A stretch of 51,764 nt of DNA, taken from contig CANPYX010000016.1 of NCBI GenBank assembly GCA_947588955.1, forward strand, positions 1 through 51,764. The letters are read 5' to 3'. The DNA is from an uncultured Oscillospiraceae bacterium. GTDB lineage: Bacteria > Bacillota > Clostridia > Oscillospirales > Oscillospiraceae. Below the pieces are notes generated by a model, which saw only the letters and a list, made by a program, of their open reading frames with translations, was not told the DNA's origin and did not search any database. Made by a program: the position numbers and the translations under genes. Positions 41,770-50,403 of this stretch are shown here, piece after piece. Numbering within the stretch: position 1 is the stretch's first letter; each line of letters opens with the position of its first letter.

Positions 41770-42323
41770 AACCAATCCTCCTTTTCCAGAAAGGCACGGA
41801 GCTTCGCACGGGTCCGGCGGAGGGACTGCTTGACGGCCCCCTCGCTGGCCCCGGCGTCCCGGGCGATGCCGGCTAAACTCTCAAAGCCGAAATACCGCCG
41901 GAGGAAGACGCTCCGCTCCCGCGCCGGAAGCCCGTCCAGGAACCGGTCCAGCGCCCGGCCCAGCTCCGCCGTTTCCACCGCGGCCGCCGTGTTGTCGGGG
42001 GAGGGCAGGACCTCCGCAAGCTCGTCGATGGCGGCCTCCGCCTCCCCGCCACCCCGCTTTTGGGCAAGGCGCGCGCGCAGCCGCGTGAGGCTCATCCTGC
42101 GGGTGAGCTTGGCAAGGTACGCCCCCAGCCGCTCCGGTCGGTGCTCCGGCATGGAGCCCCAGGCGGCCAGGTATGTGTCGTTGACGCACTCCTCCGCGTC
42201 CCGCTCGTCGTCCAAAATGTTGGCGGACAGCCGTTTCAGCGGCCGCCCATACTTTTCCGCCGTCTCGTGGACGGCCCTCTGGTCGCGTGCCCAGTAAAGC
42301 CCCACGATTTCGGAATCCTCCAT
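41766..42323 (-). CDS. Sigma-70 family (ECF-type) sigma factor
   Basis: 186 residues with region 2 (I-L-D-D-E-R-D-A-E-E-C-V-N-D-T-Y-L-A-A-W) and region 4 (L-P-A-R-E-R-S-V-F-L-R-R-Y-F-G and G-A-S-E-G-A-V-K-Q-S-L-R-R), the layout of ECF sigma factors. ATG 42323 is chosen: GAGGAGG lies 8 nt upstream, whereas GTG 42332 would touch it. Its stop overlaps the serpin start, so the two are coupled; the serpin protein's cytoplasmic head is a plausible anti-sigma partner. Family B copy B3 begins 23 bp upstream. Confidence 0.9.
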   Translation of the reverse strand: MEDSEIVGLYWARDQRAVHETAEKYGRPLKRLSANILDDERDAEECVNDTYLAAWGSMPEHRPERLGAYLAKLTRRMSLTRLRARLAQKRGGGEAEAAIDELAEVLPSPDNTAAAVETAELGRALDRFLDGLPARERSVFLRRYFGFESLAGIARDAGASEGAVKQSLRRTRAKLRAFLEKEDWL

Positions 42324-42345
42324 GCGTCTCACCTCCTCACCCCTA

Positions 42346-42609
42346 ATACTAATATCTAATTAAAATAAGCCATTCGCGCCGGTCTTTTTCACGTCGTCGT
42401 CGCTGAAGTCGCTTAACCTCGCCTCCGCGCAAGCGCGAAGGCTCAGGCGCGGACTTCGCTCCTCCTCTCCCCAACGGGCTTTTGCCCGTCGGGGACCCCG
42501 GTTGCGTCAGCCGCCTTGGAAATACATACAGTATTCCCTGCGGCGTCTTCCTTGCCTGACGCGAAAAATACTCGCCGCTCGGTGTCTCCTTTTAAATAGA
42601 TATTAGTAT
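42346..42609 (+). repeat. Family B MITE-like element, copy B3 (enlarged)
   Basis: 264 bp, same orientation as B1. Both ends match B1 and B2, but where those have about 10 nt (GCGCCATGCC) B3 carries about 112 bp of extra, GC-rich, hairpin-prone DNA (roughly 42393-42505), including GACGGGCAAAAGCCCGT read on the minus strand. Confidence 0.85.
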
Positions 42610-42753
42610 AAACTCGCGAAAAAAGGCTGCCGGTTACGGTCATATCACAAAAATACCACAGTTTTTTTACCGGCGCAAGGGCGGGAACGCGGCACTTCGT
42701 CTATTATTTGCAAGATTTCATAAATGAAAATTCATTTTTATATGGATTGCCCA

Positions 42754-44404
<1,651 letters not shown>

Positions 44405-44430
44405 ATTCAAATTAGAGCGAAAAACACAGC

Positions 44431-44734
44431 GTAGGAGCAGCGCCATAAGTTTTGCCCGACAACAGAGCCAAAGCGCGGCGATGTTGAAGGGTAGGGCGTT
44501 CTGACACCCGACCGCGTTAAGCGGCTAAGCGGGTTCGGAGACTGTGCAATTCGGTTTTGGGAACCCGCGCTTCTTTTTTTGCCCGTGCGTGAAAGTTTTG
44601 GACTGCGTGAGCCGACACGCCGACTAAACGGCAGGGCGCAAAATTTTCTGCCGACCCCAAAAAAATTCTTTTTCTCTCTTTTGCTTCTTTTACTCATCTT
44701 TTTCTCATTTCGGAGAAAAAGATGAGAAAAGAAG
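44431..44734 (-). repeat. Family C structured repeat, copy C2 (inverted)
   Basis: The block 44431-44659 is the reverse complement of 18611-18846 with most bases conserved, including CTTCAACATCGCCGCGCTTT and TTAGCCGCTTAACG on the minus strand. The attached long hairpin (44684-44734) has 22 bp with one bulge. Its stem sequence (CTTCTTTT.CTCATC...) differs from that of C1 yet is equally complementary. No gene is seen between gdhA and the GTPase gene. Confidence 0.75.
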
Positions 44735-44768
44735 ATCCCCCCGTCCCTCGCGGGCGGGGGACAATTGC

Positions 44769-44797
44769 TTGCCAACACCGTTTAACTGTGTTAAAAT
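44769..44797 (+). promoter_or_regulatory. Promoter of the GTPase-NYN gene
   Basis: TTGCCA (44769-44774), 17-nt spacer, TAAAAT (44792-44797), 30 nt before the start codon. The spacer carries an inverted repeat AACAC/GTGTT (44774-44778 and 44788-44792), a possible operator. Confidence 0.7.
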
Positions 44798-44826
44798 AAC
44801 GTTGACTTAAAAAAGGGGGTCTTGGC

Positions 44827-47382
44827 GTGTCCGCAAGTGTTATTGGAATACTCGCCCATGTGGACGCGGGGAAGACCACGCTCTCCGAGGCGCTTCTTTA
44901 CTGCGCCGGCGACATCCGAAAACTTGGCAGAGTAGACCACGGGGACGCGTTTCTTGACAATTTCGCCCTGGAGCGCAAGAGGGGCATCACCATATTTTCC
45001 AAGGAGGCGCGGCTGACGCTGGAGGGCAAGACCGCCACGCTCCTTGATACGCCGGGGCACGTGGATTTCTCTGCCGAGACGGAGCGGACGCTGGACGTGC
45101 TGGACTGCGCCATACTTGTCGTCTCCGCGCCGGAGGGGGTGCAGAGCCACACCCGCACGCTCTGGCGGCTCCTGCGGGCGCGGGAGATACCAACGGTTCT
45201 GTTTATCAACAAGATGGACCTCCCCGGCGCGGACCGGGAGGGGATACTCTCTGCCCTCGCCGGCTCCCTGGGGGACGGATTCTTTGACCCCGCGGACTTT
45301 GACTCCGAGACGCTGGCGCTGTGCGACGAGGAGCTTTTAGAGGAGCATCTGGAGCGCGGGGATCTCTCGAAAGAGGCTGTTGACAGGGCTTTTGAGCGGG
45401 GAAACGTATACCCCTGCTTTTTCGGAGCGGCTTTGAGGCTTGAGGGGGTGGAGGAGCTTCTGGCGGGGCTTGGGCGTTTCTCGCCGGTGTGCCGTGAGAA
45501 GGGGAGCTTTGCCGCCAGGGTATTCAAAATATCACGGGACCCGGAGGGCAAGCGGCTCACCCACATGAAGATAACCGGCGGCGCGCTGCGGGTCCGGGAC
45601 ACCGTTTCGGGACCGGACTGGGAGGAGAAGGCGACGCAGCTGCGGGTATACTCCGGCGCGAAATATACCCCCGTGGAGGAGGCCCTGCCGGGGGACATCG
45701 TGGCGGTCACGGGGCTCTCCGCAACCTTCGCGGGGCAGGGCTTGGGAGCCGAGGGGGACGGCAGGGCGCCGGCGCTGGAACCGGTGCTGGGCTACGCCGT
45801 GTATCTGCCATCCGGCTGTGACCTACACAGGACCCTGGCGCAGCTCCGGGAGCTGGAGGAGGAGGAACCGGAGCTGAAGCTGGTGTGGGAGCCGAGGAGT
45901 CAGAGCCTCCACGTCCAAATAATGGGGCAGGTCCAGCTTGAGGTCCTGCGACAGCTTGTTTTGGACAGGTTCGGACTTGAGATCTCCTTCGGTCCCGGCG
46001 GGATAATCTACCGGGAGACCATAGCAAACCGGGTGGAGGGCGTGGGGCACTATGAGCCCCTGCGCCACTATGCCGAGGTTCACCTGATTTTGGAGCCGGG
46101 GGAGAGGGGAAGCGGCGTTGAGATCGCCGCCAACGTCCCGGAGGACACACTTGCCGGCAGTTGGCAGAGGCTCATCTTGACGCACCTGCACGAAAAACAA
46201 CACCTGGGCGTGCTCACGGGCTCGCCTGTCACGGACATAAAAATAACCCTCACCGCCGGCAGGGCGCACCTGAAGCACACCGAGGGCGGCGACTTTCGCG
46301 AGGCGACCTACCGGGCGGTGCGCCAGGGGCTCATGCAGGCTCAAAGCGTCCTTTTAGAGCCCTGGTACGACTTTCGCATCGAGGTGCCCGCCGCCAACGT
46401 TGGAAGGGTGATGACGGACCTTCAGCGCATGGGCGCTCAGTTCGCGCAGGGGGAGGGCGTGGGCTCGGACCCGGTGCTCACGGGTTCGGGACCCGTCTCC
46501 AAGCTGCGCGAGTACCCCTCCGAAATAGCCGCCTTCACCCGCGGACAGGGGCGCGTGAGCTTCGTTTTCCACGGCTACGAGCCCTGCGCGGAGCAGGATG
46601 CGGTGGTGGAGGCGATAGGCTACGACCCGGAGGCGGATATGGACAACTCGCCACACAGCGTATTCTGCTCCCACGGCGCGGGAGTCGTGGTGCCCTGGTA
46701 TGAGGTCAAGGGGCGTATGCACCTGGAGAGCACCCTGGAGCCGCCCAAACCGCCCGATCCCATAAGGGAGGCGGCGGCAAGATACGTGAAGCTCGCCGCC
46801 ACGGACAAGGAGCTCATGGCGATATTCGAGCGCACCTACGGCAGGATAGACCGGGGCGAGGAGGCCATGCGCCCCGCTCCAAAGGAGCCCGAATCACGCC
46901 AAAAGGAGCCGAGGCGCGCCAAAATGCCCCAGAAGGACGGGCTGGAATTTGTGCTTGTGGACGGCTACAACATAATCTTCGCCTGGGAGGACCTTAAAAG
47001 GCTCGCCGCCCAGAGCCTTGACGCCGCCAGGGAGAGGCTCATAGAGCGGCTGAGGAACTACCAGGGCTTCCGCCAGTGCGCAGTCATAGTCGTTTTTGAC
47101 GCCTACAAGGTTAAAAATAACCCCGGCAAGGTGGAGCACCTGGGGGGCGTGTCCGTGGTGTACACCAGGGAGGCGGAGACAGCCGACATGTACATCGAGC
47201 GCGCCACCTACGACCTTTCAAAGCGCCACCACGTCCGCGTCGCCACCTCCGACGGAATGGAGCAAATGATAATCCTCGGCAACGGCGCCCTCCGCGTCCC
47301 CGCCTCCGCCTTCGAAGCGGAGGTCAAGGAGGTGGAGAAGGCGATTGGCGATTATCTGAGGGAGTACAACATCTCAAAATAG
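44827..47382 (+). CDS. TetM/EF-G-like ribosomal GTPase fused to a YacP/Rae1-type NYN nuclease domain
   Basis: 851 residues. The first part is a translational GTPase: G1 A-H-V-D-A-G-K-T-T (10-18), G2 E-R-K-R-G-I-T (49-55), G3 D-T-P-G-H (74-78), G4 N-K-M-D, then EF-G-type domains II-V as in ribosomal-protection proteins (I-Y-R-E-T, H-Y-E-P-L-R-H-Y). After a charged linker (about 670-705), residues 707-851 form a NYN domain like YacP/Rae1: V-D-G-Y-N-I-I (Asp712), V-V-F-D-A, T-R-E-A-E-T-A-D (Asp787) and A-T-S-D-G-M-E-Q (Asp809). Rae1 cuts mRNA in the ribosomal A site of Bacillus. The fusion suggests ribosome-targeted mRNA cleavage. GTG 44827 follows AAGGGGGT. Tetracycline resistance is not implied. 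Confidence 0.9.
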   Translation: MSASVIGILAHVDAGKTTLSEALLYCAGDIRKLGRVDHGDAFLDNFALERKRGITIFSKEARLTLEGKTATLLDTPGHVDFSAETERTLDVLDCAILVVSAPEGVQSHTRTLWRLLRAREIPTVLFINKMDLPGADREGILSALAGSLGDGFFDPADFDSETLALCDEELLEEHLERGDLSKEAVDRAFERGNVYPCFFGAALRLEGVEELLAGLGRFSPVCREKGSFAARVFKISRDPEGKRLTHMKITGGALRVRDTVSGPDWEEKATQLRVYSGAKYTPVEEALPGDIVAVTGLSATFAGQGLGAEGDGRAPALEPVLGYAVYLPSGCDLHRTLAQLRELEEEEPELKLVWEPRSQSLHVQIMGQVQLEVLRQLVLDRFGLEISFGPGGIIYRETIANRVEGVGHYEPLRHYAEVHLILEPGERGSGVEIAANVPEDTLAGSWQRLILTHLHEKQHLGVLTGSPVTDIKITLTAGRAHLKHTEGGDFREATYRAVRQGLMQAQSVLLEPWYDFRIEVPAANVGRVMTDLQRMGAQFAQGEGVGSDPVLTGSGPVSKLREYPSEIAAFTRGQGRVSFVFHGYEPCAEQDAVVEAIGYDPEADMDNSPHSVFCSHGAGVVVPWYEVKGRMHLESTLEPPKPPDPIREAAARYVKLAATDKELMAIFERTYGRIDRGEEAMRPAPKEPESRQKEPRRAKMPQKDGLEFVLVDGYNIIFAWEDLKRLAAQSLDAARERLIERLRNYQGFRQCAVIVVFDAYKVKNNPGKVEHLGGVSVVYTREAETADMYIERATYDLSKRHHVRVATSDGMEQMIILGNGALRVPASAFEAEVKEVEKAIGDYLREYNISK

Positions 47383-47443
47383 GCCGCGGGCAGGGTTTGA
47401 TAAAGCGAAATATTCGGAAAATCCGTTTTTTGGAGAAACTGAT

Positions 47444-47944
47444 ATGGAAAAAATTGTTATCAAAAAGATGGAAAGCGAAGCCGAAATCAACGGCAAAGGA
47501 TATGTTCACTACAAATCCTGGCATGAAACATATACGGGCTTGATTGACGCGGATTATCTTGAGAGGCAAACGCTTGAAAAATGTATAGCGACAGCGCACA
47601 AATGGCCGGACAATATTCTTGTGGCAAAAGACGGAGAGAAGGTCGTCGGATTTGTGGGATGCGGCGCTTACCGTGACGACACGCTTCCTGCCTGCGGCGA
47701 GGTCTTTGCCATCTATGTCCTTGCGGAATATCACGGACAAAGGGTCGGTTACGAGTTGATGAAAGCGGCAGTTGAAAAACTCTCCGCATATAAAAAGATC
47801 GCCGTTTGGGTGCTGAAGGGGAACGAAAGAGCCATTCGATTCTACGAAAGGTTTGGCTTCCGTTTTGACGGGACAGAAGCGCAAATCATGCTCGGCACAC
47901 CAAATACGGAGCTGAGAATGATTTTTGAGAGAGATTCTCTCTGA
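47444..47944 (+). CDS. GNAT-family N-acetyltransferase
   Basis: 166 residues with acetyl-CoA motif E-Y-H-G-Q-R-V-G-Y-E-L-M, strand V-F-A-I-Y-V-L, and the terminal motif N-E-R-A-I-R-F-Y-E-R-F-G-F, all typical of GNAT. The codons are visibly more AT-rich than in the flanking genes, suggesting a different origin. The last few codons form one arm of a family A hairpin (47934-47967), so the gene's 3' end was probably shaped by the repeat. Substrate unknown. Confidence 0.85.
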   Translation: MEKIVIKKMESEAEINGKGYVHYKSWHETYTGLIDADYLERQTLEKCIATAHKWPDNILVAKDGEKVVGFVGCGAYRDDTLPACGEVFAIYVLAEYHGQRVGYELMKAAVEKLSAYKKIAVWVLKGNERAIRFYERFGFRFDGTEAQIMLGTPNTELRMIFERDSL

Positions 47945-48014
47945 ATTTCGCAAAAATCAGAGAGAATTACCCGCACGTTCCCCTTGTCGGCAAAGGCCAG
48001 CGGCCTTTGCCGAC
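47934..48014 (-). repeat. Family A repeat, partial copy A5 (inverted)
   Basis: On the minus strand: H1 is a perfect 13-bp stem (GTCGGCAAAGGCC, 47986-47998 with 48002-48014) and a 3-nt loop. Then CAAGGGGAACGTGCGG (complement of 47971-47986), then H2 of 11 bp plus 3 bp around one mismatch, with a TGCG loop (47934-47967). H3 and H4 are missing; the GNAT coding region occupies their place. Confidence 0.75.
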
Positions 48015-48019
48015 AGACT

Positions 48020-48055
48020 AAAAAAACGTGAATTCCCCGGAATTCACGTTTTTTT
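48020..48055. terminator. Bidirectional intrinsic terminator
   Basis: Perfect 17-bp stem AAAAAAACGTGAATTCC (48020-48036) with its complement (48039-48055), T7 on each strand. It serves the GNAT gene from the left and the LysR remnant from the right. Its GTGAATTC core also occurs in H2 of copy A1. Confidence 0.85.
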
Positions 48056-48169
48056 CACACGTATACACCTTGTCAAAAAAGACATAGCCTTTTTAACAAA
48101 TCAGCATGATAAATTAACGGCCTCAATCAACCGTTGGTCGAAAGTCGTGCTTTTCGGTTGGGCAGGACG

Positions 48170-48448
48170 TCATTCCTCGGCGTTCTGCTTTTTCATACCG
48201 GCAAGTCCCTCGGTATACTCGTCCTCGGCGTTGACTATGAGTCTTGCGAAGGGGAGGAAATATTCGCCGCACTCCGTGAGCTCGACACGGCGGGTGGAGC
48301 GGTTGAAAAGCGTTACGCCCAGCTCCTCCTCCAGCTCCTTTATATGACGTGACAGCGTAGGCTGTGATAAAAACAGTTTTTCTGACGCGGAGTTGAAATT
48401 TCTGAGCTCCGAAAGGGTCAGAAATTCACGCATACTTTGAATTTTCAA
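48170..48448 (-). pseudogene. Truncated LysR-type regulator (DNA-binding domain only)
   Basis: 92 residues matching only the LysR winged HTH: M-R-E-F-L-T-L-S-E-L-R-N-F, S-Q-P-T-L-S-R-H-I-K-E-L-E-E-E-L-G and L-T-E-C-G-E-Y-F-L. A normal LysR protein has about 300 residues; here the frame stops just past the linker helix, and no frame downstream resumes an effector-binding domain. The start is TTG 48448 or ATG 48433. A strong promoter remains upstream. Probably a remnant, though a free LysR HTH could still bind DNA. Confidence 0.75.
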
Positions 48449-48513
48449 AATGGCCCATCCCTTTTTCTATCTAAATCGACATAAAGCGAAGCTTTTCCCT
48501 TTATTCCAGAAAA

Positions 48514-48542
48514 AGTATACCACGGAAAACCCTTTTTCGCAA
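48514..48542 (-). promoter_or_regulatory. Promoter of the LysR remnant
   Basis: Minus strand TTGCGA (48542-48537), 17-nt spacer, TATACT (48519-48514), about 65 nt before the start codon. Confidence 0.65.
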
Positions 48543-48663
48543 TAATTCATACAAAAGACAAATTAATTTTCCAAAGAAAGTATTAATCATTGTACCGTCG
48601 CGGCGGGAGGCAGGCGGAGCATAATGGCGCAACGGCTTGAAAAATGTAGCTTTGGGGAATATA

Positions 48664-49932
48664 ATGGAGAAAAAGGAGGTGGAAATTACGGAGAACAAAT
48701 TACTTTGCCTGTTCCTTTGCGTACTTTTGCTTTTTTCCCTCTCCGCCTGCGGCGGACCTGCCGCGCCGGAGCAAAACGATCCGCCGGTACAGGATGACCC
48801 GCCCTTCGTGACTGTCCCGGAGCGGCAGCCCGCGCCGGAACCGGAGCCTGTTCCAGAACCCACGCCGGAGCCCGCGCCGGAGCCTGACCCAGAGCCGGAC
48901 CCGATCGCGGAGCTGATGGCGTCCATGACCTTGCGGGCGAAGCTTTTACAGCTTTTCATTGTGACGCCGGAGGCGCTGACGGGGGAGGCGGCGGTGACGG
49001 GCGGGGAGGAGCTTTCGGCGGCGCTTGCCGAAACGCCAGTGGGCGGGCTTGTGCTGTTCCGGCAGAACCTTGTGGACAGGGAGCAGGTGAAAAAGCTCCT
49101 GGAGGACGCCCAAAACGCCTCGGAGATCGGGCTTTTTATCGGCGTTGACGAGGAGGGCGGCGTTGTGAACCGCCTGATGGGGACGCTGGGCACCACGCGC
49201 GTAAACTCCATGTTCTACTATAAGGACATGGGTACCGAGAAGGCGCGGGAGAACGCCCAAACCATCGGCACGGACATATCGGACTGTGGCTTTAACCTAA
49301 ATTTCGCGCCTGTGGCGGACGTGTGGACGAATCCGGATAACACGGTCATTGGGCGCAGGGCGTACAGCGACGACCCGTCGCAGGCGTCTGAGCTTGTGGC
49401 GGCGGCGGTGGAGGGCTTTCACCTCGCCGGGGTCATGTGTACATTGAAGCACTTTCCGGGACACGGCGACACCCGCGCCGATTCCCACACGGGCGAGGCC
49501 CTTGTGGAGCTTTCAAGGGAGGAGATATACGCCACACAGCTCCCGCCCTTCGCCTCCGGCATCGCGGCGGGGGCGGACATGGTGATGGTGGGGCACCTCA
49601 CCGTACCGGCGCTGGACGGTGAGATCGCCACGGTGTCGAAGACCGTCATTACGGAGCTTCTGCGCGGCGAGCTGGGCTTTGAGGGGGTCGTCATCACCGA
49701 CAGCCTTCAGATGTCCGCCGCCGCGGAAAAGTACCCGCCGGGGGAGCTGGCGGTGAGGGCGATAGGCGCCGGCGCCGACATACTTTTGATGCCCTCTGAC
49801 CTGCCGGCGTCCCTCGCCGCCCTTGAGGACGCCGTCGCCTCCGGCGATCTGACAGAAGAGCGTGTTGACGGGAGTGTTCGGAGAATTCTGGAGCTGAAAG
49901 CCAAATACGGACTTATCGAAATCGAGGGCTGA
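48664..49932 (+). CDS. Glycoside hydrolase family 3 lipoprotein (NagZ-like)
   Basis: About 422 residues. Signal peptide with lipobox L-S-A-C near residue 33, so it is probably anchored outside the membrane; then a Pro/Glu/Asp-rich linker of P-E-P repeats and a GH3 N-terminal barrel with K-H-F-P-G-H-G-D-T and D-S-H-T-G, which in NagZ-type beta-N-acetylhexosaminidases hold the His-Asp dyad, and the nucleophile in V-I-T-D-S-L-Q-M. Likely cleaves N-acetylhexosamines from cell-wall material. The start is uncertain: ATG 48664 has GGGGA upstream, while a strong AGGAGGTG lies 9 nt inside the frame without a standard start after it. Confidence 0.88.
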   Translation: MEKKEVEITENKLLCLFLCVLLLFSLSACGGPAAPEQNDPPVQDDPPFVTVPERQPAPEPEPVPEPTPEPAPEPDPEPDPIAELMASMTLRAKLLQLFIVTPEALTGEAAVTGGEELSAALAETPVGGLVLFRQNLVDREQVKKLLEDAQNASEIGLFIGVDEEGGVVNRLMGTLGTTRVNSMFYYKDMGTEKARENAQTIGTDISDCGFNLNFAPVADVWTNPDNTVIGRRAYSDDPSQASELVAAAVEGFHLAGVMCTLKHFPGHGDTRADSHTGEALVELSREEIYATQLPPFASGIAAGADMVMVGHLTVPALDGEIATVSKTVITELLRGELGFEGVVITDSLQMSAAAEKYPPGELAVRAIGAGADILLMPSDLPASLAALEDAVASGDLTEERVDGSVRRILELKAKYGLIEIEG

Positions 49933-49962
49933 AATTATTTGACCGCAAATTGAACACCGCTC

Positions 49963-50012
49963 TTGACAAAGTGGTTTACTTGCTGTAAACTAAGATTAGG
50001 CTACAGCCTGTA
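49963..50012 (+). promoter_or_regulatory. blaI-type promoter with two operator-like inverted repeats
   Basis: TTGACA (49963-49968), 17-nt spacer, TAAACT (49986-49991). Inverted repeat GTTTAC-N5-GTAAAC (49974-49990) overlaps the -10, and TACA-N3-TGTA (50002-50012) lies just downstream. BlaI/MecI repressors bind TACA/TGTA dyads at this place, so autorepression is likely. Confidence 0.75.
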
Positions 50013-50039
50013 AACCATTTTGATAAGGAGGCGCGGACA

Positions 50040-50399
50040 GTGGCGCAATACAAGCTGGGAGCGGTGGAGGCAAGCTTCGCCGGCATTATCTGGGACAACG
50101 AGCCCATATCCTCCACGCGGCTGGTCAAGCTGTGCGAGGAGCGGCTGAACTGGAAGAAGTCCACCACCTATACGATCCTGCGGCGGCTTTGCGGGAGGGG
50201 GATATTCCAAAACAACGACGGTACGGTGACATCTCTGGTGAGCAGGGAGGAATTTGCCACTCTGCAAAGCCGGGAGTTTGTGGACGAGGCCTTCGGCGGC
50301 TCCCTGCCCAGGTTCCTGACAGCCTTCACCCGACGGGGAGAGCTGTCGGAGGAGGACGTCGCCCAGCTCCGGCGGCTCATCGACGAGCATCGGAGGTGA
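50040..50399 (+). CDS. blaI: BlaI/MecI-family transcriptional repressor
   Basis: 119 residues of the Penicillinase_R winged-helix family: G-A-V-E-A-S-F-A-G-I-I-W, K-K-S-T-T-Y-T-I-L-R-R-L (recognition helix) and a C-terminal dimerisation helix region F-G-G-S-L-P-R-F-L-T-A-F. BlaI is normally inactivated by cleavage triggered by its BlaR1 partner. GTG 50040 follows AAGGAGG. The next gene starts 4 nt after its stop. No beta-lactamase is visible before the window ends, so the regulated genes are unknown. Confidence 0.92.
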   Translation: MAQYKLGAVEASFAGIIWDNEPISSTRLVKLCEERLNWKKSTTYTILRRLCGRGIFQNNDGTVTSLVSREEFATLQSREFVDEAFGGSLPRFLTAFTRRGELSEEDVAQLRRLIDEHRR

Positions 50400-50403
50400 G
50401 CCT

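Noticed and set aside
44827-47382. Tetracycline-resistance gene
   Set aside because: The GTPase part is TetM-like, but the NYN fusion and housekeeping context do not support calling resistance.
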